DNA of 64,000 bases from Chloroflexota bacterium (GCA_902810755.1 CADDYT010000001.1:62001-126000), one strand, 5' to 3'; counted from the first letter of the stretch, positions 18,408-27,089 are shown. Numbers and translations are program-made. Notes: generated from the letters alone by a model not told the origin.

Positions 18408-19091
18408 CTACGTTTTCTGCTCCCCGTCCACGTGCCCTTCGCTTACAGGGTGCTCTGACACAGACACGGACGCCTCCAACCAAGTGGGTGCGGGACTCCA
18501 GCCAATCGTGCGCACACGTGGCGGCTGTCCAGCTTTCAGTTCCACGACGCTGACGGATGCGTTGTCGATCAAGAGGGATCTGGCCCGCCCTGCCTCCAGG
18601 CCCGTATAGTGGGCAATAAGTAATTTGATGACATCGGCGTGCGCCACAAAGGCAGGCAAGACCCCGATTGTCTCACACTGGAGCCAGCGTTCCACTGCCG
18701 CCACAACACGCTCTTCGAGTGCGGGAAACGTCTCCACACCAAGAGGCGCGACCGTGGGATTGCGCACAAAGGCTTTCCATGCCGTGTCATGAGTGTCAAG
18801 ATCATCAAAGACTTGGCCTGACCAGCGCCCCAATTCGATGTCCATCAGGTCCGGCTCATATTGGATGATGAGGTCCCGCCCCCGCGCCAGGAACCGGGCC
18901 GTCTCGACGGCTCGTTCTAAGGGGCTGCTGATGATGGCGGAGAGAGGCAGCACGCGTAATGCCTCGGCAAGCCGTTCCGCCTCTGCTCGCCCAGTCGCGG
19001 TCAGTTCGATCCCGGGGAGCCGACCCGGAAGGCGATGCTGAACATTCCAGGTCGTCTGCCCATGCCGAATAAGCAGTACAATGCGTTTCAC
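18408..19091 (-). CDS. Histidine phosphatase family protein (phosphoglycerate mutase-like)
   Basis: A 227-residue branch-1 histidine phosphatase. The catalytic RHGQTTWN is at residues 9-16, followed by the substrate loop and IISSPLERAVETARF near 55, a catalytic acid (DIELGRWSGQVFD region), and the second catalytic histidine in FVAHADVIKLL near 150. Substrates in this family vary (phosphoglycerate, fructose 2,6-bisphosphate, alpha-ribazole phosphate), so the specific reaction is open. It sits 92 bp upstream of phosphoketolase on the same strand, suggesting a sugar-phosphate role. Confidence 0.85.
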   Translation of the reverse strand: MKRIVLLIRHGQTTWNVQHRLPGRLPGIELTATGRAEAERLAEALRVLPLSAIISSPLERAVETARFLARGRDLIIQYEPDLMDIELGRWSGQVFDDLDTHDTAWKAFVRNPTVAPLGVETFPALEERVVAAVERWLQCETIGVLPAFVAHADVIKLLIAHYTGLEAGRARSLLIDNASVSVVELKAGQPPRVRTIGWSPAPTWLEASVSVSEHPVSEGHVDGEQKT

Positions 19092-19145
19092 ACTCGTCCT
19101 TCTTCCTTAGTCAACAAGCGACAATGAGCGGCAGTCCTGAGCTAT

Positions 19146-20078
19146 TTAGTCCACACGGAGCACAATCTTGCCGCGTGTATGCCTCTTCGACGCTTGCTCG
19201 TATGCCTGGCGCGCCTCGGAAAGAGAGAGAACCGTCTCGACAACAGCTCGCATGCGGCCAGTATCGATCAATTCACCAATCCGGCTCAGTTGATCGCGGT
19301 TAGGTGTGACGATAAACCAGACCAGGCGCACGCCATGCGCCTTCGCCTCTTCAAGTGAGGGGCGTGGGCTGACAACGGAGACCAACGTCCCTCCCGGTTT
19401 GATCACCTGCCAGGATCGTTGCAGGGTCTCGCCACCTACGGTGTCCAGGACGACATCGACATTATGAACCACGTCCTCAAAGCGCGTGGTGGTATAATCG
19501 ATCGTCTCGTTGGCTCCGAGCTCGCGCAGGAAGTCGCGATTGCGCGCAGAGGCCGTCCCAATGACATAGGCGCCAGCAAGCCGGGCAAGCTGGACGGCAA
19601 AGACCCCAACGCCTCCTGCTGCACCGTGGATCAAGACGGTTTGCCCCGCGGCAAGGCCTGCATACTCAAAGAAGGCCTGCCAGGCCGTGAGGGCTGACAG
19701 CGGAACCGCGGCGGCCTGGACATCGTCAAGGGAGCGCGGTTTGGGAGCAAGTTCACTGGGTAAAGCAAGGGTATATTCCGCCTCGGCACCATCCCGATCA
19801 AAAGCGGTGAGCGCATACACCTCTGCTCCTATGGCGATCTCAGTGACGCCAGGACCGACCTCCACCACCACTCCTGCCAGGTCATGCCCTGGGATGGGCA
19901 GAGAGCGCTCACTCCCTGCTTTGGTCTGATAGGTCTCAGGCCACCCCAATTCGGTCGCAATGACAGCCGTCGCCTTGACACGAACCAACACTTCTCCCGG
20001 CCCAGGATGTGGTTGTGGTGCGTCTTCATAGACAAGCCGATCTGGACCGCCGCGACCGTGAAGCCGAATCGCTTTCAT
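19146..20078 (-). CDS. MDR-superfamily NADP-dependent oxidoreductase (1)
   Basis: A 310-residue zinc-independent medium-chain dehydrogenase/reductase, quinone-reductase branch. The GroES-like N-terminal half begins MKAIRLHGRGGPDRLVYED, and the NADP-binding fold has the glycine motif HGAAGGVGVFAVQLA near residue 150. The usual catalytic-zinc cysteine is absent. Longer readings are possible, but the ATG at 20078 has GGAGGAACAC upstream. A weaker copy of the direct-repeat operator lies about 160 bp upstream, overlapping the stop codon of the gene before it. Confidence 0.85.
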   Translation of the reverse strand: MKAIRLHGRGGPDRLVYEDAPQPHPGPGEVLVRVKATAVIATELGWPETYQTKAGSERSLPIPGHDLAGVVVEVGPGVTEIAIGAEVYALTAFDRDGAEAEYTLALPSELAPKPRSLDDVQAAAVPLSALTAWQAFFEYAGLAAGQTVLIHGAAGGVGVFAVQLARLAGAYVIGTASARNRDFLRELGANETIDYTTTRFEDVVHNVDVVLDTVGGETLQRSWQVIKPGGTLVSVVSPRPSLEEAKAHGVRLVWFIVTPNRDQLSRIGELIDTGRMRAVVETVLSLSEARQAYEQASKRHTRGKIVLRVD

Positions 20079-20198
20079 GGCGCTGTGTTCCTCCTTCCTT
20101 TTCTTCATGATCTCGAACAGGTCGAAAAATACTCGCTCAACCTTTCTCCACACGGACTGCGAGCGCCGCGTCTCACGATCCCAGCTCTTGCCTGGTCT

Positions 20199-20252
20199 CC
20201 TGTCATCCGAACAGTGCCGGAGCAGACCCGATTCACCTCACACATCAGTCAC
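20199..20252 (-). promoter_or_regulatory. Direct-repeat operator (site C), weak -10, before MDR oxidoreductase
   Basis: Minus-strand GTGACTGATGTGTGA lies at 20252-20238, overlapping the stop of the upstream SDR gene. The hexamer at the 33-nt position, GACAGG, is a poor -10 box, so this site may be decayed, may act differently or may be chance. The operator itself differs from the consensus at one position. Confidence 0.35.
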
Positions 20253-21046
20253 CATCTTTCTCTCGCCGCGGTTTTCACCTGCGCCACAAACGTTTCCCAG
20301 GTGATGGTACCATCGGTATGCGTGGGGATCAGGTTGATCCCGGACCGAAACACATCGTACAACGCGCCAGCCATCGGCTCTGACCGTACGCTGGCTTTCC
20401 TGCCTTGCAGGCGCAGATAGGTGGCGGCCATCTCCTCGATGGTCAGCACCTCTGGACCGCCCATCTCCGGCATATGGCCAGATGGCCCTTGTTCTACGAG
20501 CTGGACCAGGCGATCTGCTACCTCCCGGTGATCGATCGACTGAAAGCGCATACCGGCAGGAACTGAAACTTCCGTGTGCGTGTCGATACCGAAGGATTGC
20601 AGGAGCTGCAAGACCAGGGTATGAAATTGAGTGGCGCGCACGATCGTCCAGGGGAGATGCCCCTGCTCGATGATCTGTTCCGCCTGGTATTTGGCCTGGT
20701 AGTAGGCATAGGAGCTGCGGTCAATGCCGACAATCGAAATGTAGGCCAGGTGCGGTTTGCCGTGTGCGGAAGCAGCCTGCACGAGTGCCCTGGTTCCATC
20801 GATATCGGTCCGGTACTGCTCCTCTCTGGCGTTGGAGGCGCAGTGGATGATCGCCTCCGTCCCTGCGATGGCTTCGGCCAGCCCGGTCCCGTCTGCCAGA
20901 TCGCCAGCGTAGACCTCGACGCCGGCTGGCACCGGAGAAGAGGCGCGATGACGCAAAAGACGAACGAGGTGATGGCGGGCCAACAAACGAGCGACGACTG
21001 CTCGCCCAAGCGTTCCGGTTCCGCCTGTCACCAGCACCTTTGACAT
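20249..21046 (-). CDS. NAD(P)-binding atypical SDR / NmrA-like protein
   Basis: A 265-residue protein with an N-terminal Rossmann fold, LVTGGTGTLGRAVVARLL at residues 5-22, then the typical D(L/V)xD position (YAGDLADGTG) and a YYQAKYQAEQ segment in place of the classical YxxxK dyad. This fits the NmrA/complex I NDUFA9-like atypical SDRs, which may be oxidoreductases or redox-sensing regulators. It lies in a run of oxidoreductases on the same strand, 35 bp downstream of the second MDR gene. Confidence 0.8.
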   Translation of the reverse strand: MSKVLVTGGTGTLGRAVVARLLARHHLVRLLRHRASSPVPAGVEVYAGDLADGTGLAEAIAGTEAIIHCASNAREEQYRTDIDGTRALVQAASAHGKPHLAYISIVGIDRSSYAYYQAKYQAEQIIEQGHLPWTIVRATQFHTLVLQLLQSFGIDTHTEVSVPAGMRFQSIDHREVADRLVQLVEQGPSGHMPEMGGPEVLTIEEMAATYLRLQGRKASVRSEPMAGALYDVFRSGINLIPTHTDGTITWETFVAQVKTAARERW

Positions 21047-21081
21047 CGTGAGACTCTCCTTTCTGACTTCTTTCCCTCATC

Positions 21082-22059
21082 TCACTCAGGAACGAGTACG
21101 AGTTTTCCGAACACATCTTGCGTCTCGTAGATGTGATGAGCCTCGGCGGCGTGCGAGAGCGGGAATTGCTGCGCGATTTTCCCTTTGGGAAGTCCCCTGG
21201 CGAACCAGGCATTCATCTGCTCCGCATAGCCCTGCAATTCTTCTATCGTGGCGTCCGTCACGGTAAAGCCATAGAGAGTACAATTACGCAGATAGAACGG
21301 CCCAACAGGCAAGTTCGTTTGCTGGGAGGGGCCGGCCATCACGATGATCCGCCCGCGCGGAGCTATCACATCGAGCGCCCTGGCTGCATCAAAATGCGTC
21401 GTGGCATCCCAATAGACCTGCACTCCTTGAGCCACAGCGCCCTTGATGGCCCAGGCTACATCCTCAGTCTTGTAGTTGATGACGAGGTCGGCGCCCAATG
21501 CCCGGCACCATTCGGCTTTTTCCTCCTGTCCTGCGGTGACCAGGACGCGCGCCCCGCTGGCTTTCGCCAACTGTAATACCGCCGTGCCGATGTTGCCATC
21601 TCCCCCATTGATGAAGATGGTCTCTCCTGCCGCGATTCGCGCTTTGAAGAACAGCCCCAGGACTGCCGTCAGACTCGAATGCAGCACCGAGACCGCTTCC
21701 AGCGGATCGATGCCGGCAGGCAGATGATAGAGGAGGTCTTCATTCACACAACAATAGTCTGCAAACGTTCCCTGCCTGCCATCATAGCCCTGGTTATCGC
21801 TCCAGACGCGCTCACCTGGATGAAAGCGGGTCACGCCCTGCCCCACTTCGGCCACGCTCCCTACCATGTCACGCCCGATGATAAAGGGGAACGGCAAGGC
21901 CGTCTTGAAGCTCCCGCTGCGAATGTAGGTATCCACGGCATTCACTTCCACGGCTTCCACCCGCACCAGGACCTCCTTTCGTCCAACGGTTGGCATCGGA
22001 AGCTCTCCATACTGGATCGCCTGCGGTGGCCCCACCTGTTCAATATAGGCTGCCTTCAT
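21082..22059 (-). CDS. MDR-superfamily NADPH:quinone reductase-like protein (2)
   Basis: A 325-residue medium-chain reductase of the quinone oxidoreductase (zeta-crystallin-like) branch. It starts MKAAYIEQVGPPQAIQYGEL, carries the GRDMVGSVAEVG segment near residue 65 and the nucleotide-binding INGGDGNIGTAVLQLAKA near 150. No structural-zinc cysteine lobe is seen. It probably reduces quinones or unsaturated carbonyls with NADPH. The paralogous gene at 19146 is clearly diverged from it. A 99-bp gap separates it from the Rieske protein gene upstream. Confidence 0.86.
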   Translation of the reverse strand: MKAAYIEQVGPPQAIQYGELPMPTVGRKEVLVRVEAVEVNAVDTYIRSGSFKTALPFPFIIGRDMVGSVAEVGQGVTRFHPGERVWSDNQGYDGRQGTFADYCCVNEDLLYHLPAGIDPLEAVSVLHSSLTAVLGLFFKARIAAGETIFINGGDGNIGTAVLQLAKASGARVLVTAGQEEKAEWCRALGADLVINYKTEDVAWAIKGAVAQGVQVYWDATTHFDAARALDVIAPRGRIIVMAGPSQQTNLPVGPFYLRNCTLYGFTVTDATIEELQGYAEQMNAWFARGLPKGKIAQQFPLSHAAEAHHIYETQDVFGKLVLVPE

Positions 22060-22158
22060 CGCATGTTCACCTCATGTGAAGGTGACTTCAGAGAAGAGAG
22101 CAGCGGCTCTCTGTCTCAAACCGATTCCCGATCTTGTACCTCTTGCGCACGTGTGCTC

Positions 22159-23106
22159 TCAGGCATGATCGATGCGGCGCAGCTCAATGGTGGTATTGCG
22201 CACACGCACGGCGAACGTTGGCTGGGCATAGACGGCCGGGCCACTCGCAACGCTGCCGTCACGCAGATGGAAGCAGGAGCCATGCCAGGGGCACTGGACG
22301 ATCTCCCCGTCCTTGAGCGTTCCTTCGTCGAGCGGTCCTCCCTGATGCGTGCAGGTGGCACCGATAGCGTAGATGGTGCTGCCCTGCTTCAACAGGACAG
22401 CGGGAATACCAGCCACGTCCACGCGCGTCAGCTTGCCTTCGGCCAGGTCAGTGACCTCCATCACTGCGGCATACTCGTCTGACCCGGGCGCAAACGCGTC
22501 GTGGTTCACGCCAGCGCCTTTGGCGAAGACCAGTTCCCCTCCCAGATAGGCGGAAAAGAGCGCGGTCAGGTAGCCCGCCGTGGACACCGCGATGCCTGCA
22601 CGGCGCCTGCCGGTGAGTCGCAGCAACCAGGAAGCCAGATAGGTGAGCGTGATGCTGCCATTGAGCAGCCCATGCAGAAAGCCCACCCGCAGGTCCGTGT
22701 CATATAAATCGCTCCAATCGGCCACCCCGGTCAGCGCGGCGGCCATCGCCCCAATCAAGCCCAAACCTAAGGTGGTATCTGCGCCGCGCGCCACTCCTTC
22801 ATCCTCCTGCAACAGCCAGAGCAGGTCGAGCAGCAAGGTCCCACTCCAGCTTCCCAGTGGCACATCGGTGAACGCGGGATGTAACGCATGCCCAAGCCAG
22901 GTGCCGTTGAGGGCATCCTTGATCGTGCGCTGCGGCTCGCCCGGCTGGCCAAAGAGCTTGAGAACCCATTTCTGGAATGGCAGCGACAGCTTATCAAGCC
23001 AGGTTTGCTGCTCAGCAACCTGCGCAATGAGATGCCGGAGTGGTGGGTTCGCAGGGGGAGTCTGGGTCCAACTTCTTTGTTGCTCCTGTAGTGCTTCTGT
23101 AGACAT
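22159..23106 (-). CDS. DUF2231-Rieske [2Fe-2S] membrane protein
   Basis: A 315-residue fusion. The middle part (about 70-200) is a DUF2231-type membrane domain with several hydrophobic helices and HPAFTDVPLGSW near its start. The C-terminal 105 residues are a Rieske domain with CTHQGG and CPWHGSCF as cluster ligands. It would be a membrane-anchored electron carrier or the electron-transfer part of an oxidoreductase. No catalytic oxygenase partner is adjacent. The start at 23106 opens MSTEALQEQQ. Confidence 0.85.
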   Translation of the reverse strand: MSTEALQEQQRSWTQTPPANPPLRHLIAQVAEQQTWLDKLSLPFQKWVLKLFGQPGEPQRTIKDALNGTWLGHALHPAFTDVPLGSWSGTLLLDLLWLLQEDEGVARGADTTLGLGLIGAMAAALTGVADWSDLYDTDLRVGFLHGLLNGSITLTYLASWLLRLTGRRRAGIAVSTAGYLTALFSAYLGGELVFAKGAGVNHDAFAPGSDEYAAVMEVTDLAEGKLTRVDVAGIPAVLLKQGSTIYAIGATCTHQGGPLDEGTLKDGEIVQCPWHGSCFHLRDGSVASGPAVYAQPTFAVRVRNTTIELRRIDHA

Positions 23107-23156
23107 GGTATTCTGATCCTTTCTCAGTTCCTAAAAGCGAAGAGGCCCCCTTGCCC

Positions 23157-24284
23157 CTACGATTGCAGTACCTTGCGCTTGTGATCAATACAGGCAAACA
23201 GCTTCTGGAAGGAGTCGATGAACTTCTGCACCCCCTCCTCTTGCAGTTGCTGGGTGACCTCGTCGTAGTGAATCCCAGTATCCGCGAGCGCCGCCAGCAG
23301 CGCTTTCGCTTGTGGAATCTGCTCCCCGATGGAGAGCTGGACCCGGCCATGTTCGCGGAAGCTTTCGATCGTCTTGAGCGGCATGGTGTTCACGGTGTCG
23401 GGACCGATCAATTCCTCGACGTACAGCACATCGCGGTAGGCCGGATTTTTCGTACTGGTGCTGGCCCACAACGGCCGTTGGACACGCGCCCCTCGCTGCT
23501 TGAGGGCCGCAAAGCGTGGCCCGCCAAACAGCCGTTGGAACTCCTGGTAGGCCAGGCGCGCATTGGCAATGGCAGCTTTGCCCTCCAGGTCTTTGAGCTG
23601 AGGCTTTGTGCTCGTGTCAGCAGCTTTGATCTTGTCGTCGAGCAGGTGGTCCACCAGCACATCCACGCGGCTGACAAAGAAGCTGGCGACCGAGGCGATA
23701 CGGCTGATGTCCTGGCCTGCGGCCACACGCTCTTCCAAGGCGCCTAGATAGGCCTCGGCGACCTGGCGGTAGTTCTCGATGGAAAAGATGAGCGTAATGT
23801 TGATGTTGATACCCTCTGCCAGGGCCTGGCGAATGGCGGGGACGCCTGCCGGGGTGGAGGGAATCTTCACCATCAGGTTGGGCCGCTCAATCGTCTGCCA
23901 GAAGCGGCGCACCTCGGCCAGGGTCCCTTGCGTATCCTGTGCCAGGTAGGGCGAGACCTCGATGCTCACAAACCCATCTTGCCCGTCGGTCCGCTCATAG
24001 GTGGGACGCAGCAGATCAGCGACCTGCCGGACATCAGTCATGGCCAACGTCTCGTAAATAGTCTGCGCATCCTTGCCCTGTGCGATGAGCTCGCGCATCT
24101 GCTCATCGTAGACCGTGCCATGATCAATCGAGTGCTCAAAAATGGTGGGATTCCCGGTCGCCCCTGAGAGGCCATCCTCCTCGATCAGCCGCTCAAACAG
24201 ACCGGAGCGCAGGTGCTCCCGGTCGATATCATCGAGCCAGACACTTTGCCCTAGGGCTTCTAGTTCTCGTAATGGATTGGTCAT
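23157..24284 (-). CDS. tal: Transaldolase
   Basis: A 375-residue transaldolase, transferring a dihydroxyacetone unit between sugar phosphates in the pentose phosphate pathway. The N-terminal GQSVWLDDI and the TGNPTIFEHSI segment are family signatures. The Schiff-base lysine is in LMVKIPSTPAG, and VASFFVSRVD lies further on. Length fits the longer bacterial class rather than the 220-residue form. It follows the AhpD-like gene after 74 bp on the same strand. Confidence 0.92.
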   Translation of the reverse strand: MTNPLRELEALGQSVWLDDIDREHLRSGLFERLIEEDGLSGATGNPTIFEHSIDHGTVYDEQMRELIAQGKDAQTIYETLAMTDVRQVADLLRPTYERTDGQDGFVSIEVSPYLAQDTQGTLAEVRRFWQTIERPNLMVKIPSTPAGVPAIRQALAEGININITLIFSIENYRQVAEAYLGALEERVAAGQDISRIASVASFFVSRVDVLVDHLLDDKIKAADTSTKPQLKDLEGKAAIANARLAYQEFQRLFGGPRFAALKQRGARVQRPLWASTSTKNPAYRDVLYVEELIGPDTVNTMPLKTIESFREHGRVQLSIGEQIPQAKALLAALADTGIHYDEVTQQLQEEGVQKFIDSFQKLFACIDHKRKVLQS

Positions 24285-24358
24285 CGTGACTCCCCTTTCC
24301 TTCTGAATCTCCTCTGTTTGTCTTTTAGAGCGTGCGCGAGTAGCCGAGCAAGAGGTGG

Positions 24359-24811
24359 CTACTCTGGAACCGTGCGAAAGCTGATCGCTAGCCGGTTCCA
24401 GCCATTGATGGCAATGATGGCCAGCGTCAGGTAGACCAACTCTTCGTCAGTAAACTGCTGGTGGACGGCTGTATACACCTCGTCCGGCACATGATCACTG
24501 GAAACCAACGTCACCGCTTCGGTCCAGGCCAGGGCGGCCCGCTCGCGCTCGGTATAGAACGGGGCCTCGCGCCAGGCCACCAGTTCGTACAGGCGTTGTT
24601 CGGTTTCGCCGCGCGACCGCGCGGCTTTGGTGTGGAGATTGATTCAATACGCGCACCCGTTGATCTGGGATGCCCGAACTTTGATGAGTTCAATGAGCAG
24701 CGGCTCCTGGCTGGCAAGGGGAGATGACCGAACCAGGTGATCCAGACCGCCCATCGCACTGCCACTACCAGCAACGATGTGGCGGTAATCGAGTCGTGGT
24801 TGCATGTCCAT
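24359..24811 (-). CDS. AhpD-like (carboxymuconolactone decarboxylase family) protein with in-frame UGA, candidate selenoprotein
   Basis: Read through one TGA (24646-24644, codon 56) the frame gives 150 residues that match AhpD-like peroxidase-family proteins end to end. It opens MDMQPRLDYRHI, has RASQINGCAY just before the TGA, continues INLHTKAARSRGETEQRLY, and ends NGWNRLAISF. In relatives the motif is NGCxxC, so the TGA replaces precisely the second redox cysteine (CAYC becomes CAYU). A hairpin follows at a distance suited to a bacterial SECIS. The ATG at 24811 has AGGTGAGG upstream, and both halves have the coding style of the neighbours, with no other disruption. Alternatives are a nonsense mutation or a base-call error. 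No sel genes are in this window. Confidence 0.65.
24608..24625 (-). promoter_or_regulatory. SECIS-like hairpin downstream of the UGA codon
   Basis: On the minus strand GCCGCGC and GCGCGGC pair perfectly (7 bp, all G-C) around a GGTC loop. The stem begins 18 nt after the TGA and the loop 25 nt after it. Published bacterial SECIS elements have a stem-loop close behind the UGA with a G at the start of the loop; the E. coli fdhF loop contains GGUC. The structure lies inside coding sequence, as bacterial SECIS elements do. GC-rich DNA forms chance hairpins, so this is suggestive only. Confidence 0.55.
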
Positions 24812-24827
24812 AGGTCGCCTCACCTTT

Positions 24828-25370
24828 CTAGTCAGTATTCTTCACGCCCTGCATGACCTCGAAGAGGAACCATTTGCGGCGCTCTGTCTCATCGAGGATC
24901 TCCTGCAGGGCGTTGCTGGTGGCGGAGTCGCGCTGCTTCTCGCAGACGGCAATCGCCTCGCGTATCTTCCTGGCGATGTGTCCATTGTCCTCCAGGAGCC
25001 GCTTGACCATCTCACCTGCCGGCACAAAGTCGTCGTTGTCATCGGCAATGGTCTGCAAATGAGCGATATGGCTGATGCTGCGGATGGTCATACCGCCGAT
25101 ACGGCGGACGCGCTCAGCCATGATGTCGATGGACGCCACAATCGCCTCGGCCTGCTCATCGAAGAGCAGGTGATAGTCGCGGAAGTGCGAGCCCGAGAGG
25201 TGCCAGTGGAAGTTCTTCGTCTTGACATACAGCGCGAACGCATCAGCGATGAGCGGGTTGACGGCCTCTGTCACGGCCTGTACCTCCTGTGGCGTCAGGT
25301 CGGTCACTGTCGCCAACTGTGCCGGTGCCGGAAATGACTGTATCTTGGTTGTTGCTTGTCTGGTTGTCAT
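24828..25370 (-). CDS. dps: Dps-family ferritin-like DNA protection protein
   Basis: A 180-residue four-helix ferritin-like protein of the Dps/DPSL group. The ferroxidase signature is visible as KTKNFHWHLSGSHFRDYHLL at about 50-69 followed by FDEQAEAI, which supplies the His, Asp and Glu ligands shared across the dodecamer interface. Dps oxidises Fe(II) with peroxide, stores the iron and shields DNA. The N-terminal 30 residues are variable and weakly basic, as in DNA-binding members. It is 16 bp upstream of the AhpD-like gene, so an oxidative-stress operon is likely. Confidence 0.9.
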   Translation of the reverse strand: MTTRQATTKIQSFPAPAQLATVTDLTPQEVQAVTEAVNPLIADAFALYVKTKNFHWHLSGSHFRDYHLLFDEQAEAIVASIDIMAERVRRIGGMTIRSISHIAHLQTIADDNDDFVPAGEMVKRLLEDNGHIARKIREAIAVCEKQRDSATSNALQEILDETERRKWFLFEVMQGVKNTD

Positions 25371-25416
25371 GATCTTGCTCCTCTTCTGTCATTGGGAGAT
25401 GTGGTTCACGAACGTT

Positions 25417-26271
25417 TCAGATGCGCTCTCTCGCTTTGAACGCATAGCGCAGAAACAGATGACTCCCTGCGCGTTTGACGCTGACGAGCGTTGCCCACAG
25501 CGGGTGCTCTGGTGCAAAGAGGTGCCCCTCGACCAGCCCAGGCCGATCCGTGGAGGCATCGCGACCGGCAATCTGTGGGGCCAGCGTCAAGAACAGTTCA
25601 TCCAGCACCTGCTCCGCGAAGAAGTCCCCCAGCAACCGGGGTCCTCCCTCCACCAGGATGACCTGGCACGGGCGCACTCCACATACCGCATGGAGGATAG
25701 TGTGCGCACCAAGAACACCAGCAGGTTGCACGGCGGCAATCTGCACCGATGGCGGAACGCGTTGTGTGCGGATGCGCTCTTCGCCCTGCATAGTCGTGAC
25801 GAGCAATACCGGCACCTCCCCGGACTGAAAGACAGGCAGGTCGAGGCTGGCCGTACCGCGAGCGGTCACGATGACATTGAGCGGCGGCTCCGGTTTGCCC
25901 AGGCGCGTCCGCAGCTCCTGGTACGCCTCGGCATAGGCGGGTGCGATGTAGGTGGCCGTCCAGCGGTGCTCGGGAACGGCCCGCAGGGTTCCGGCGCCGA
26001 CGATGACGGCGTCGGCCACGGCGCGCAAGAGCCCCATGACCAGGTGATCGTGCGGATTGAACCCGCTAATCGGCCCACCCCCTGATTGGCCTGGGATATT
26101 CAGAGTTACCACGCCATCCAACGTGCTGACAAAGTTGCCGATTACGAAGGGCCGACGCGCATGGAGTGGAAACTGGAGACGGCCATAGAGCGCCGCGAGG
26201 GCAGGTGGCAGCGGCACGTCACGGCCATGCTCCAGGTCATACAGGGTTGCTAGGGGCGAGAGGCCGTTCAT
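25417..26271 (-). CDS. RibD C-terminal/dihydrofolate reductase-like protein
   Basis: A 284-residue protein of the RibD C-terminal domain family (DHFR fold, NADPH-dependent). Family marks are FVIGNFVSTLDGVVTLN near residue 43, the DAVIVGAGTLRAVPEHRW block near 90 and VILVEGGPRLLGDFF near 210. The N-terminal deaminase domain of full RibD is absent. Its start overlaps the stop of folE by 4 bp (ATGA), so translation is probably coupled and the protein may reduce a pterin or pyrimidine made downstream of GTP cyclohydrolase. The exact substrate is unknown. Confidence 0.82.
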   Translation of the reverse strand: MNGLSPLATLYDLEHGRDVPLPPALAALYGRLQFPLHARRPFVIGNFVSTLDGVVTLNIPGQSGGGPISGFNPHDHLVMGLLRAVADAVIVGAGTLRAVPEHRWTATYIAPAYAEAYQELRTRLGKPEPPLNVIVTARGTASLDLPVFQSGEVPVLLVTTMQGEERIRTQRVPPSVQIAAVQPAGVLGAHTILHAVCGVRPCQVILVEGGPRLLGDFFAEQVLDELFLTLAPQIAGRDASTDRPGLVEGHLFAPEHPLWATLVSVKRAGSHLFLRYAFKARERI

Positions 26272-26930
26272 GCATGTCCCCCACTCGGGATGCCACAGAC
26301 CGTGAAGAACTCGCCCCGCAGGTCTGGATTGGTATCATAGGCTCCGCGCCAGAACGTCGTACGTGTGATGGGCGAGATCGCCCGCACCCCGCGCATCTCC
26401 GTGCAGAGATGATGGGCTTCGAGATAGACCGCGATCCCGTGGGGCTCTAGCATCTCCTCCAGGGTATCAGCAATCTGCTGGCCGATGCGCTCCTGCACCG
26501 AAAAGCGCTTGGCAAACAGGCGCACCAGCCGCGTCAGCTTGGAAATGCCGATGATATGTTCGTGGGCGATATAGCCCACGTAGGCATGCCCGAAAAAGGG
26601 CAGGGCGTGGTGCTCACAGAGACTAAAGAAGTGGATCGGCCCCTCCACGACCTGACTCAGGCGGCAGTCCGGCCCACCCCGGCATTCGGTCTGGAACACC
26701 TTGAGCAGTTTGGGGTCGCCCTCATAGCCTTCAGTCGCATCAAACATGGCGCGCAGGAAACGTCGTGGGGTCTCATACGTGGCCGGCGTATGCAGGTCGA
26801 GCCCAAAGGCCGTGAAAATGTCGGTCATATAGCCTTCAAAGGTCCGCCACTGCTCCTCGGAAATGTGGCGGCGGTGCAGCTTCATCGCTGTCTCAATATC
26901 CTGATCCTCATGTTCTGGTTCAATTGCCAT
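26268..26930 (-). CDS. folE: GTP cyclohydrolase I
   Basis: A 220-residue type I GTP cyclohydrolase, which opens GTP to dihydroneopterin triphosphate for folate or pterin synthesis. The zinc and catalytic site is seen in FSLCEHHALPFFGHAYVGYI, followed by GISKLTRLV, the RIGQQIADTL helix, and the HLCTEMRGV segment with the third zinc ligand. The ATG at 26930 has AGAGGTG 6 nt upstream; a GTG three codons earlier is less likely. It is coupled to the RibD-like reductase. Confidence 0.93.
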   Translation of the reverse strand: MAIEPEHEDQDIETAMKLHRRHISEEQWRTFEGYMTDIFTAFGLDLHTPATYETPRRFLRAMFDATEGYEGDPKLLKVFQTECRGGPDCRLSQVVEGPIHFFSLCEHHALPFFGHAYVGYIAHEHIIGISKLTRLVRLFAKRFSVQERIGQQIADTLEEMLEPHGIAVYLEAHHLCTEMRGVRAISPITRTTFWRGAYDTNPDLRGEFFTVCGIPSGGHA

Positions 26931-27089
26931 CGGTTTCACCTCTTTCTTTTCTGGTTGTTCTTCTTGAGTAGATGCCCGCCACCTTCCAGAGGGGGTAGGT
27001 GACGGCCCTCTCCTGCACCATCACCTGTCCATGCTGGGCGAACGCGCGGGCGCGTTCACACACTACGGAGCAAGGCTCCGTACTGCTCC

